Assembly: GCF_021390645.1 (NCBI RefSeq)
Contig: NZ_JAJEJT010000002.1
Location: 1 to 64,000, forward strand
DNA length: 64,000 nt
Source: Paraburkholderia flagellata
Lineage (GTDB): Bacteria > Pseudomonadota > Gammaproteobacteria > Burkholderiales > Burkholderiaceae
Direction of reading: 5' to 3'
Shown: in pieces, positions 36,137 to 44,356 of the stretch
How positions within the stretch are numbered: the stretch's first letter is position 1
Layout: each line of letters starts with the position of its first letter
Made by a program: the position numbers and the translations under genes
The notes under the pieces: model-generated
What the model was told of the DNA's origin: nothing
Seen by the model: only the letters and a program-made list of their open reading frames with translations
Databases searched by the model: none

Positions 36137-37311
36137 CTACGACTATCCTGTTTGCCGTCTCCTGTCTCTCGCTGCTGATCTGGCTCGTGCTGATGTTCGG
36201 GCGCGGCGGTTTCTGGCGCGCCCGCCCGGCCGCACCGCTGCCGATCGTCGAGCCCGCGGCCGGCTGGCCTGCGGCGTGCGCGGTGGTGCCGGCGCGCAAC
36301 GAGGCCGACGCGATCGGCGAGGCCGTCAGCTCGCTGCTCCAGCAGGACTACGGCGGCGAGTTTCACGTGATCGTGATCGACGACCACAGCACCGATGGCA
36401 CCGCCGAAGCCGCCCGCGCCGCCGCGCTCGCGCTGCAGTGCCCGGAAAAGCTCAGCGTGATTACGGCCAAGCCGTTGCCGGCGGGCTGGTCGGGCAAGGT
36501 TTGGGCGCAGTCGCAGGGCATCGAGGCCGTGCGTACGCTCAAGCTGCCGGCGGACTACCTGCTTCTGACCGACGCCGACATCGGCCATCCGCCCGACGCG
36601 CTCGCGCAACTCGTGGTGCGCGCGCAGGCCGAAGGCCGCGACCTCGTCTCGCTGATGGTGCGGCTGCGCTGCGATTCCTTCTGGGAAAAGGCGCTGATCC
36701 CCGCGTTCGTGTTCTTCTTCGCGAAGCTCTACCCGTTCTCGTGGGTCAACAACCCGAAGAACCGCACGGCGGCCGCGGCTGGCGGCTGCATGCTGGTGCG
36801 TCGTGAGGCGCTCGAAGAGGCGGGCGGCATCGAGTCGATCCGCGCCGAACTGATCGACGACTGCAGCCTGGCCGCGCGGATCAAGCATCGTGGCGAGGGG
36901 CATCATCCGATCCGGCTCGACGTTGCCGCGAAGAGCGTGTCGCTGCGCCCGTACGATTCGTGGAAGGACATCTGGAACATGATCGCGCGCACGGCGTTCA
37001 CGCAGCTGCATTACTCGGCGTGGCAACTCGCGGGCACGCTGCTCGGCATGACGATCATCTATCTCGCGCCGCCCGTGGTTGCGCTCGTGCTCGGGCCGAA
37101 GGGCTGGCCCGCGTGGATCGCCTGGGCGCTGATGTGCTGCGCCTACTCGCCGATGCTTGCCTACTACCGGCGCTCGCCGCTGTGGGCGCCGTTCCTGCCG
37201 CTCGTTGCGCTGTTCTACGTAGGAGCGACGTTCGCTTCGGCCTGGCGCTTCTGGCGGGGCAAGGGCGGACAGTGGAAGGCGCGCGTGCAGGCGCCGGTGC
37301 AGGGGCGCTAA
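36133..37311 (+). CDS. hpnB: Hopene-associated glycosyltransferase HpnB
   Basis: Family 2 membrane glycosyltransferase of hopanoid clusters; acceptor not established. 392 residues: N-terminal TM (about 4-22), a GT-A domain with VVPARNEADAIGEAV, VIVIDDHSTDGT and the metal-binding LLLTDADIGH, and QxxRW-type region replaced by RPYDSWKDIWNM, then about three C-terminal TMs (about 300-380). Coupled to hpnC by ATGA and followed by a terminator. Confidence 0.9.
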   Translation: MTTTILFAVSCLSLLIWLVLMFGRGGFWRARPAAPLPIVEPAAGWPAACAVVPARNEADAIGEAVSSLLQQDYGGEFHVIVIDDHSTDGTAEAARAAALALQCPEKLSVITAKPLPAGWSGKVWAQSQGIEAVRTLKLPADYLLLTDADIGHPPDALAQLVVRAQAEGRDLVSLMVRLRCDSFWEKALIPAFVFFFAKLYPFSWVNNPKNRTAAAAGGCMLVRREALEEAGGIESIRAELIDDCSLAARIKHRGEGHHPIRLDVAAKSVSLRPYDSWKDIWNMIARTAFTQLHYSAWQLAGTLLGMTIIYLAPPVVALVLGPKGWPAWIAWALMCCAYSPMLAYYRRSPLWAPFLPLVALFYVGATFASAWRFWRGKGGQWKARVQAPVQGR

Positions 37312-37337
37312 GGGCCTGCACAAAGGGCTAGCAAATG

Positions 37338-37365
37338 AAAAAGCCGTCGGTTTCGACGGCTTTTT
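37338..37365. terminator. Terminator of hpnC-hpnB
   Basis: 12-bp stem AAAAAGCCGTCG (37338-37349) with CGACGGCTTTTT (37354-37365), loop GTTT. Symmetric A/T tracts suggest bidirectional use with the convergent gene at 37391. Confidence 0.92.
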
Positions 37366-37390
37366 CGTTTCATCGATCTCTGCGCGCGCG

Positions 37391-38041
37391 TTAGCGCTGC
37401 GTGAGCATCATGTACATCTGCACAGCGATGTCGGGCGAGAACGTGAACGGCACCCACCCGTGGCCCGTGTGGCGCAGCACCAGCAGGCGGTCGCCGTTGG
37501 ATTGTTTCTGCACGGCCATCATCGGATTCTTCGTCGATGCGAAACGCCAGCCTTGCGGAATGCCCGGCGGCGGTTCGGGCTGCATCGAGGCGCGCGCGTT
37601 CGACAACTCCTCGATCATCTGGCCGACTTGCAGCGCGTTGAGCGTCACCGTCTGGCCGCCGATCGTCAGCGTGATCTCGTTCTGCGACGGGCGCGCAACG
37701 TGCAGTTCGGGCTGCGCGGGCGCAGCCTTGGCCGCCTCGGCAGCGGGTTCGATGGCTTCGGCGGTTTCGGTCACGGTTGCAATTGCAGTTTCAGCGGCTT
37801 CAACGGTTTCTGCGGCCGCGCCGGCGTTGGCAGCATAGGTAGCATCCGCGGCCGTATCGACGGCAACGGTTTGCGGCTGCTCAGCGACGGCTTCCTCCGC
37901 TTCGCTGCTTGCAACGGGAGATTCCTGCTGGGGAACTGCGGCGGCGCGTTCATCGGCGCGCGGTGCGTGCGCGGCGGCGGCGGCCTGAAGGAGCTGATCG
38001 ACGCCCGCTTCGAGCACGCCAATCTGGTCTTGAAGATTCAT
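37391..38041 (-). CDS. Hypothetical protein inside the hopanoid block
   Basis: 216 residues, function not recognised. An N-terminal helix (MNLQDQIGVLEAGVDQLLQA) is followed by an Ala/Glu/Pro-rich linker (about 22-115) and a compact C-terminal part (about 118-216) with ITLTIGGQTVTLNALQVGQM, PQGWRFASTKNPMMAVQ and FTFSPDIAVQMYMMLTQR. No signal peptide or membrane segment. The C-terminal half looks like a conserved folded domain and the linker like disorder. It lies between hpnB and hpnA on hpnA's strand but with its own start; a hopanoid role is not shown. Confidence 0.65.
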   Translation of the reverse strand: MNLQDQIGVLEAGVDQLLQAAAAAHAPRADERAAAVPQQESPVASSEAEEAVAEQPQTVAVDTAADATYAANAGAAAETVEAAETAIATVTETAEAIEPAAEAAKAAPAQPELHVARPSQNEITLTIGGQTVTLNALQVGQMIEELSNARASMQPEPPPGIPQGWRFASTKNPMMAVQKQSNGDRLLVLRHTGHGWVPFTFSPDIAVQMYMMLTQR

Positions 38042-38161
38042 GCGAGCTTCTCAGGTAAGACCCGCGATTCTACCCGCAGCTCACACGCATTGCCCTTCAG
38101 GCGTTGTACGCATGTCGCAAGAAAAGTTGTAACAGTTTCCTCAGCTTGGCTCATTTCGCGC

Positions 38162-39184
38162 TCATTTTGTATTGAGGTATCCCGCTTCGCGGAACCAGGC
38201 GAGCGCATCCTTCAAGCCCTCGCGATACGGCCGCGCGCGATAACCCAGCTCGCGCTCCGCCTTCGCCGACGTGAAATACATCTTGTTTTTCGACATCTTG
38301 AGTGCATCGACGGTCACGAACGGCTCGCGCTTCGTGAAACGCGCGACGGCTTCCGCGCCCATCGCAAGCGGATAGAGCGGCCAGCGCGGCAGCGCGATCG
38401 TAGGCGGTTTGCGGCCCACCATGCCGGCGATGTCGGTGAGCATCTGCTGCAGGGGCAAATTCTCCCCGCCGAGGATATAGCGCTCGCCAATGCGCCCGCG
38501 CTCCAGCGCGAGGAAGTGGCCGTTCGCCACGTCATCGACGTGCGCGAGGTTCAGGCCGGTGTCGACGAAGGCGGGGATCTTGCCCGTTGCCGCTTCGACG
38601 ATGATGCGGCCCGTGGGCGTCGGTTTCACGTCGCGCGGGCCGATCGGCGTGGAGGGGTTGACGATCACGGCGGGCAGGCCGTCGCGCTCGATCATGCGCT
38701 CCACGGCGCGCTCGGATAGCACCTTGCTGCGCTTGTACACGCCGATGGCCTGCTCGGGAGTGAGCGGCGAGGTTTCATCGGCGGAGTTGCCCGAGCTCGT
38801 GACCTTGAGCGTGGCCACGCTGCTCGTATAGACGATGCGCTCTACGCCCGCGTCGAGCGCCGCGCGCATGGTGGCTTCGGCGCCTTCGAGGTTGGCCCGC
38901 TCGATTTCGTGCGGATCGGGCGCCCAAAGGCGATAGTCGGCGGCGACGTGGAAGAGGTAGCGCACGCCGTCGAGCGCCCGGCGCATGGAGGCGGCGTCGC
39001 GCATGTCGCCGGTGACGATCTCGGCGTCGAGCGCTTCGAGGTTCTTGCGCGGGCTCGTCGCGCGCACCAGCAGGCGCACGGCATAGCCCTTTTCCTGCGC
39101 GATGCGGGCGACGGCCGAGCCGACGAAGCCGGACGCGCCGGTGATCAGGACGAGATCGCGGTTGGCTCGGGAGGTGTCGGTCAT
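38162..39184 (-). CDS. hpnA: Hopanoid-associated sugar epimerase HpnA
   Basis: Short-chain NAD(P)-dependent epimerase/dehydratase family. 340 residues: Rossmann motif GASGFVGSAVA at about 16-26, VAADYRLW in the family-specific position, active-site YKRSK around residue 152, and NPSTPIGPRDVKPTPTGRI, characteristic of hopanoid-associated HpnA. It ends the second hopanoid block. Start at MTDTSR, since the longer frame has an unrelated arginine/proline-rich lead. Its exact reaction in hopanoid glycosylation is unsettled. Confidence 0.9.
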   Translation of the reverse strand: MTDTSRANRDLVLITGASGFVGSAVARIAQEKGYAVRLLVRATSPRKNLEALDAEIVTGDMRDAASMRRALDGVRYLFHVAADYRLWAPDPHEIERANLEGAEATMRAALDAGVERIVYTSSVATLKVTSSGNSADETSPLTPEQAIGVYKRSKVLSERAVERMIERDGLPAVIVNPSTPIGPRDVKPTPTGRIIVEAATGKIPAFVDTGLNLAHVDDVANGHFLALERGRIGERYILGGENLPLQQMLTDIAGMVGRKPPTIALPRWPLYPLAMGAEAVARFTKREPFVTVDALKMSKNKMYFTSAKAERELGYRARPYREGLKDALAWFREAGYLNTK

Positions 39185-39318
39185 TGCGGGGTCGTTTCCA
39201 TGTTCAGTGACGGCGCCGCGTGCGCGGCGTGGCACGGATTGTACGTGGCGCGGACCCGGCGCGTGAGCGTGTTGGCGTCTACAATGCCGACCGTAACGGA
39301 TGCATGGAGAAACGAACA

Positions 39319-39615
39319 ATGAGCGAACCGGATCTGGATACGCGCCTCGAAACGTACTACGTGCGCGTGCGCGGGACGGTGCAGGGCGTGGGTTTTCGTC
39401 ACGCGACGGTGCGCCAGGCGCACGCGCTGCGCATTCGCGGCTACGTCGCGAACATGGAGGACGGCTCGGTCGAAGCCGTGATCCAGGGCACAGCGAACCA
39501 GGTGGACCGCATGCTTTCGTGGCTGCGCCACGGGCCGCCGGCCGCACGCGTGAGTTCAGTGGAAAGCGAAGAGCGCTTGACCGAAAAACGTTACGAACGC
39601 TTCGAGCAGCACTGA
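39319..39615 (+). CDS. acyP: Acylphosphatase
   Basis: Small cytosolic enzyme hydrolysing acyl phosphates. 98 residues; catalytic R27 in VQGVGFRHAT and N45 in GYVANMEDGSVEAV. Start at MSEPD with GGAG about eight bases before the ATG. Divergent from hpnA, and closed by a strong terminator shared with egtD. Confidence 0.95.
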   Translation: MSEPDLDTRLETYYVRVRGTVQGVGFRHATVRQAHALRIRGYVANMEDGSVEAVIQGTANQVDRMLSWLRHGPPAARVSSVESEERLTEKRYERFEQH

Positions 39616-39628
39616 AAATCGCCCGATA

Positions 39629-39666
39629 AAAAAGCGGTGCGCCAGGCAACTGGCGCACCGCTTTTT
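39629..39666. terminator. Bidirectional terminator, acyP / egtD
   Basis: 16-bp perfect stem AAAAAGCGGTGCGCCA (39629-39644) with TGGCGCACCGCTTTTT (39651-39666), loop GGCAAC. Confidence 0.95.
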
Positions 39667-39681
39667 CGTTTCAGACGCCGC

Positions 39682-40686
39682 TTACTTCACGGCGAGCAGG
39701 CTCTCCGCGAATCCCCAATCTTTTTCGACCCACTGACGCGCGCATTCGAAACCCGCGTCGGCGGCGATCGCCGGGATTTCGTCGGCGTGGTACTTGTGGC
39801 TGCTCTCGGTCCAGATCGTCTCGCCTGCACCGATCTCGACGGCGAGATTCGCCGCGCGCACCTCGGCGTGCACATCGCGCTTCGCGCGCAGATGCATCTC
39901 GATGCTGCGCACGTCCGGATTGAAGCGCGCGACGTGCTCGAAGTCGCGCAGGTCGAAGTCGGCGTCCAGCTCGCGGTTGATGCGCGCAAGCAGGTTCAGG
40001 TTGAACGCGGCCGTGGCGCCGATGGCGTCGTCGTAGGCGGCGATCAGCGTATCGACGGGCTTTACCAGGTCGGTGCCGAGCAGGAGCGTGTCGCCGGGGC
40101 GCAGCATCGCGCGGATGTCGCGCAAGAAGCGCGTGGCCGCAAGGCGCGCGAAGTTGCCGATCGTGCTGCCGAGAAAGAGCACGAGCAGTTGCTCGCCTTC
40201 TTTGCGCTGGCGGCTCACCTCGGATAGACCGGCGAGATAGTCGCGCTCGTAACCGACGATCGAAATGCGCTCGATATCGGCCAGCTCACGACGGCATAGC
40301 TGCAGGGCGGCACGCGAGATCTCGATCGGGTAGTACGACGTTGGGCGCTTGCGGCACAACGCTTCGAGAATGCGGCGCGTCTTGCGGCCGCTGCCGCTGC
40401 CGAGTTCGGCGACCTTCACGTCGGCGGGCAGCGCCTCGACGATCTCGCCCGCGTAGCGCGTGAGCAGACGCTCCTCGCTGCGCGTGACGCCGTATTCAGG
40501 CAGCACGGTGATGACCTCGAAGAGGGCCGAGCCGACTTCGTCATACAAATATTTCGACGGCAATTCCTTTTGCGGCGAGCGCATCAATCCCGCGCGCACC
40601 TCGGCGGCGAACGTGCTGGCGGCGGGGGAAAGGGCGAATGCGCGGGCGGGGTCGGCAACGGCGGGGCGGGGCGCAGAAAGTGGCAT
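39682..40686 (-). CDS. egtD: EgtD-family L-histidine N-alpha-methyltransferase
   Basis: SAM-dependent trimethylation of histidine to hercynine, the first step of ergothioneine synthesis. 334 residues, near the usual length. SPQKELPSKYLYDEVGSALF near residue 37 is the family N-terminal signature, ELGSGSGRKTRRIL the SAM loop (about 94-107), YYPIEISRAAL and LGSTIGNF further SAM-pocket segments, and MHLRAKRDVHAEV near 265 is shared with EgtD. No egtB gene is beside it on either side, unlike the common egtB-egtD arrangement, so pathway completion depends on genes outside the window. Confidence 0.9.
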   Translation of the reverse strand: MPLSAPRPAVADPARAFALSPAASTFAAEVRAGLMRSPQKELPSKYLYDEVGSALFEVITVLPEYGVTRSEERLLTRYAGEIVEALPADVKVAELGSGSGRKTRRILEALCRKRPTSYYPIEISRAALQLCRRELADIERISIVGYERDYLAGLSEVSRQRKEGEQLLVLFLGSTIGNFARLAATRFLRDIRAMLRPGDTLLLGTDLVKPVDTLIAAYDDAIGATAAFNLNLLARINRELDADFDLRDFEHVARFNPDVRSIEMHLRAKRDVHAEVRAANLAVEIGAGETIWTESSHKYHADEIPAIAADAGFECARQWVEKDWGFAESLLAVK

Positions 40687-41150
40687 GCGGGCTCCAGGGG
40701 GCGTTGGACGTTGGGGACGGCGTCGTGAATCGCGGCGGCCGGCGAAAGCGTGGCGCTCCGGGACAAGCGAGGCGCGGCTCCAGCGGCCCCGGTGAAATCT
40801 CGCTCGCCGAAGCGAATTGCAGCCGCGAATTCCAACCGGTTAAGGCGACGCGGGCTGGCGTGGCGAGACTTACGTTCTAGTCCATCGTTGCGTGATCTGC
40901 CGGACTAAATTGATCGGCCTGCACCTGGCCAGCAAGCGCGCACGGCATGTGCCCGCCTTGTCTGGCATGGGTTTGCGCCGCCTGCCGGCGTCAAAACGCG
41001 ACTAGAATGCGGTCTCGCCGATGGCAACGCCCGCCCACGCCTTATTCAATAGCCAATTCAAATGACAACGTCTTTACCCGCGCGCGTGGAATTAACGCGC
41101 CGCGCCGCTTGCGATCTCTGCGTTTTCGCTTTTTGTCCCCGCGCGTCCCG
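40687..41150. other. 464-base intergenic region, egtD / rarD-like gene
   Basis: No credible gene, RNA or repeat seen. TAGAAT at 41003-41008 could be the -10 of the transporter gene; no -35 at the right distance. Confidence 0.4.
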
Positions 41151-42044
41151 ATGAACCAGTACGAACCCAGGCGCGGCATTGCGCTCTCCGTGGGCGCTTC
41201 AGCGTTGTTCGCGCTGATGTCGGCCTACACGCTCCTGCTCGCGCCGCTCGGCGGCCTCGACATTTTTGCGTGGCGCGTGATCTGGACCGCGCCCGGCGCG
41301 CTGGCCCTGCTGGTGCTGCGCAAGCGCGCGCCGCAGTTGCGCGCGCTCGTCGCCCGCATGTCGCGTGAGCCGCGCACCGCGCTCGCACTGGTGGCGAGCG
41401 CCGCGCTGCTGGGCTCGCAACTGTGGGTGTTTCTGTGGGCGCCGCTGCACGGACGCATGCTGGAGGTGTCGCTCGGCTACTTCCTGTTGCCGCTCATCAT
41501 GGTTCTGGTGGGGCGCTTTTACTATCACGAGCGCCTCGAACCGCTGCAATGGCTCGCCGTGGCGTGCGCCGCCGTGGGCGTGGCACACGAGCTATGGGCT
41601 ACGCACGCGTTCTCCTGGCCCACGCTGCTCGTCGCGTTTGGCTATCCGCCGTATTTCGTGCTGCGCCGCAAGATTCACGCGGATTCGCTCGTCACCTTTG
41701 CCGTGGAGATGCTGCTGCTCGTGCCGGTGGCGCTGATCGAAGTGCGCGCGGGCGGCTCGCTCGCGCTGCTCGACGCGCACAAGTTTCTCGCCTTCGTGCT
41801 GCTGCCCGGGCTCGGCGTGCTCAGCACGGTCGCGCTCGCGTCGTACCTGAAGGCGAGCCGGCTGCTGCCGATGGCGCTCTTCGGCATCCTCGGCTATGTC
41901 GAGCCGGTGCTCCTCGTGATCGTTTCGGTAACACTGCTGGGCGAGCATCTCGGCATGCGCCAGCTCGGGACTTACGTGCCGATCTGGCTCGCCGTCGCGC
42001 TCACGGCGGTCCACGCGGCGCGGCTCATCCGGTTCGAACGCTGA
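41151..42044 (+). CDS. rarD: EamA/RarD-family drug/metabolite transporter
   Basis: Inner-membrane transporter of the DMT superfamily, 297 residues with ten predicted membrane segments. RarD-type features are the N-terminal RRGIALSVGASALFALMSAY, FAWRVIWTAPG near 45 and the C-terminal FGILGYVEPVLLVIVSVTLLGE. Substrate unknown. The ATG at 41151 is chosen because the first membrane segment follows it directly; the upstream in-frame lead is Arg/Pro-rich and unconvincing. It is transcribed alone. Confidence 0.85.
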   Translation: MNQYEPRRGIALSVGASALFALMSAYTLLLAPLGGLDIFAWRVIWTAPGALALLVLRKRAPQLRALVARMSREPRTALALVASAALLGSQLWVFLWAPLHGRMLEVSLGYFLLPLIMVLVGRFYYHERLEPLQWLAVACAAVGVAHELWATHAFSWPTLLVAFGYPPYFVLRRKIHADSLVTFAVEMLLLVPVALIEVRAGGSLALLDAHKFLAFVLLPGLGVLSTVALASYLKASRLLPMALFGILGYVEPVLLVIVSVTLLGEHLGMRQLGTYVPIWLAVALTAVHAARLIRFER

Positions 42045-42063
42045 GGGTCTTTCAACGGCGCTG

Positions 42064-42603
42064 CTACTGCCGCGCTTCCTGAGCGCGCGGTGGATTGATG
42101 CGCGTCGGTCCCACCTTTGCCTCGATAGCCGCACGCAGCTGGGGTCGCCAGCCGATGCTGAACAGCGCTTCGGCGAGCACGAAAAGCGGGCCGATCAAGA
42201 GGCCGATGAGATCGTCGACGAAGGCCGGTTTGCGATGCTCCCACGCAATGTGCCCGACGAACTGGAAGATCCAGCCGACCACGAACAGCCCCACGCCGCC
42301 GGCGAGCCACGCGGCGGTGCCTTGCTGCGCGAGCCACGCGCCGAACGCCACGCACGCGGCGCTGACGACCGCCATCATGAGGCCGAGCGGCACGTCCAGC
42401 ACGAGGTAGTAAATCGTCGAGGCGCCGAACAGCAGCCACGCAGGCGACACCGGAACCGGCAGCCAGAGCGCGATCGCAGGACGCGAAAGCAGCACCGCAA
42501 GCGCGAGCACGATGAGCGGAATGCCGACGAAATGGGTGCCGATGTTGCGCGCGTCGCGGTGATAAGCCGCGTACTGGGTGAGTTGCTCGGTCAGGTTTCT
42601 CAT
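42064..42603 (-). CDS. Mpo1-like (DUF962) membrane protein
   Basis: Relative of yeast Mpo1, an Fe(II) dioxygenase for alpha-oxidation of 2-hydroxy fatty acids. 179 residues, four to five membrane segments. Diagnostic motifs NIGTHFVGIP (residues 20-29) and FVGHIAWEHRKPAFVDDLIG (about 114-133) carry the conserved histidines, followed by LLIGPLFVLAE. The family role in bacteria is less established. Convergent with the rarD-like gene and divergent from the Crp/Fnr gene. Confidence 0.85.
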   Translation of the reverse strand: MRNLTEQLTQYAAYHRDARNIGTHFVGIPLIVLALAVLLSRPAIALWLPVPVSPAWLLFGASTIYYLVLDVPLGLMMAVVSAACVAFGAWLAQQGTAAWLAGGVGLFVVGWIFQFVGHIAWEHRKPAFVDDLIGLLIGPLFVLAEALFSIGWRPQLRAAIEAKVGPTRINPPRAQEARQ

Positions 42604-42728
42604 GGGTGTCTCTCTGTCTCCAAAATCATTATGATCGTCGGGCTCACGAGCGCAAACCTTCGGCTAGCCGACAATTGCGCCGCTTTGTGCGGGCCGCCTG
42701 GCTCGCCTCGCCTGCTTGCCGAGCCCCG

Positions 42729-43457
42729 ATGACCTCACGTTCCTCCTCGCCAGCCACAGCCAGTTCACCGTCCGCCGCCGCGCTCGAACGCAGCGCGTGG
42801 TTTCGCGGCGCGCCCGAACCGTTACGCGCCGCGCTGCGCGCAGCGGGGCGCGTGCGCACGCTTAAGGCGGGCGAGCGCCTCTTCATGCGCGGCGACGCCG
42901 ACGACGGCCTCTACTGCGTGCTGGAAGGCTCGGTGCGCGTGGGGGCGGCGAGCGTGGCAGGCCGCGAGGCGCTGCTCGCCGTGGTCGGGCCTGCGCACTG
43001 GTTCGGCGAGATCGCGCTCTTCGACGGCGGCGCGCGCACGCACGACGCCTACGCCGAGCGCGACGCCACGCTCTTTCACGTGCCGCGCGCGGCGCTCGTG
43101 GCGCTGCTCGACGCCACGCCTGCGTACTGGCACGCGTTTGGACTGCTGCTCGCGCAAAAGCTGCGGCTAGCGTTCGACGCCATCGAGGAAAGCGCGCTGC
43201 TCGGCGCTTCCGCGCGCGTGGCGCGCCGTTTGCTGCTGCTCTCGAACGAGTACGGGGAGGCCGCCGCCACGCACGGCGCGTCGCACTCGCGCGTCGTGAT
43301 CAACGTGCCGCAGGAGGACCTCGCGCTGATGCTCGCGCTCTCTCGGCAAACGGTGAACCAGATCCTGCGCCAGTTCGAGCGCGAGGGCTTGCTCGTGTTG
43401 CGCTACGGCGAAATCGAGATCGTCGATGCCGCGGGTCTGGCGACACAAGCGCGGTGA
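42729..43457 (+). CDS. Crp/Fnr-family transcriptional regulator
   Basis: 242 residues: cyclic-nucleotide-binding-like beta barrel (about 25-135; GERLFMRGDADDGLYCVLEG), dimer helix (about 140-165) and winged helix with recognition region QEDLALMLALSRQTVNQILRQFEREG near residue 197. No N-terminal cysteine cluster, so it is not an oxygen-sensing FNR; whether it binds cAMP is unclear. The start at MTSRSS is the best fit, as the long upstream frame has no domain. Confidence 0.88.
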   Translation: MTSRSSSPATASSPSAAALERSAWFRGAPEPLRAALRAAGRVRTLKAGERLFMRGDADDGLYCVLEGSVRVGAASVAGREALLAVVGPAHWFGEIALFDGGARTHDAYAERDATLFHVPRAALVALLDATPAYWHAFGLLLAQKLRLAFDAIEESALLGASARVARRLLLLSNEYGEAAATHGASHSRVVINVPQEDLALMLALSRQTVNQILRQFEREGLLVLRYGEIEIVDAAGLATQAR

Positions 43458-43471
43458 CGCCAACGTATCTG

Positions 43472-43517
43472 CGTCAATGCAAGTCCATATCGATACACGT
43501 TGATGAATTACGTCAAT
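43472..43517. promoter_or_regulatory. Repeated CGTCAA/TTGACG motifs
   Basis: CGTCAAT at 43472-43478 and 43511-43517 with an inverted ACGTTGA at 43497-43503, forming TTGA-N9-TCAA at 43500-43516. It lies between the Crp/Fnr gene and the HAD gene and could be an operator for the latter. The spacing does not fit a classical FNR box (TTGA-N6-TCAA). Confidence 0.3.
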
Positions 43518-43635
43518 ATCGTAAACGGCGCTTGCGCTGCGTTTGCCGCCACATCGCGTTTGCGCCGACAATGACGCCCGTTCGGCGCGCCCAGGCGCGT
43601 CGCCTTTCCCTTCCTCGCATGGCTTAGATCGCTTC

Positions 43636-44277
43636 ATGAACGACCGCGTCGTCGCCGCATTCGACTTTGATGGCACCATCACCACGTCCGACAGCTTTCG
43701 CGCCTTCATGCTCGACGCCGCCGGCCCCGCTAGCTTCGCTGCCGCCGCGCTGCGCTGCCTGCCCGGGCTCATCGGCGTGCCGCTCGGCTGGTCGCCGCGC
43801 GGGCCGACCAAGGCGCGCTTCCTGTACGCCGCCATGGGGCCGGTGCGGCGCGAGGTGCTCGAAGCCGCTGCGCAGCGCTTCGTCGAGCGGCGTCTGCCCG
43901 CGCTGCTGCGCCCCGAGATGCTCGCGCGCGTGGCTGAGCACCAGGCGCTCGGGCACGAGGTCGTGCTCGTGAGCGCGTCACCGTCGATCTATCTGCGGAT
44001 GTGGGCCAAGTCGATCGGCATCGGCACCGTGCTGTCGAGCGAACTCGAATGGCGCGACGGCGTGTACACGGGGCATCTAGCGGGCAATAACTGCTGGGGC
44101 CCGGAGAAGGTCGCACGGCTGCGCGCATGGTGGGGGAAGGATGCACCCGCCACGCTCTACGCTTATGGCGACAGCCGCGGCGACAAGGAAATGGCCGAGC
44201 TTGCGCAGTACGCGTGGATACGCGGCGAGTCGGCGTTGCCGCCGCTTGCGGCGGCTGGCGGCTTCGGCGCGGCGTGA
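43636..44277 (+). CDS. HAD-IB family phosphatase (SerB-like fold)
   Basis: 213 residues, haloacid dehalogenase subfamily IB. Motif I FDFDGTIT (residues 9-16; nucleophile D10 and acid D12), motif II VSASPSIYLRMW near 115, and motif IV AYGDSRGDKEM near 175 are intact. Substrate unknown; relatives hydrolyse phosphoserine or lipid phosphates. Overlap with upstream frames is ignored, as the fold begins at MNDRVVAAFDFDG. Confidence 0.9.
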   Translation: MNDRVVAAFDFDGTITTSDSFRAFMLDAAGPASFAAAALRCLPGLIGVPLGWSPRGPTKARFLYAAMGPVRREVLEAAAQRFVERRLPALLRPEMLARVAEHQALGHEVVLVSASPSIYLRMWAKSIGIGTVLSSELEWRDGVYTGHLAGNNCWGPEKVARLRAWWGKDAPATLYAYGDSRGDKEMAELAQYAWIRGESALPPLAAAGGFGAA

Positions 44278-44356
44278 ACTGCCCGTCGCGCTGCGCCGGC
44301 GCGAGATCGACGCTAACCTAGCGCAACTAACCAGGACGAACGGAGGAGACACACCG

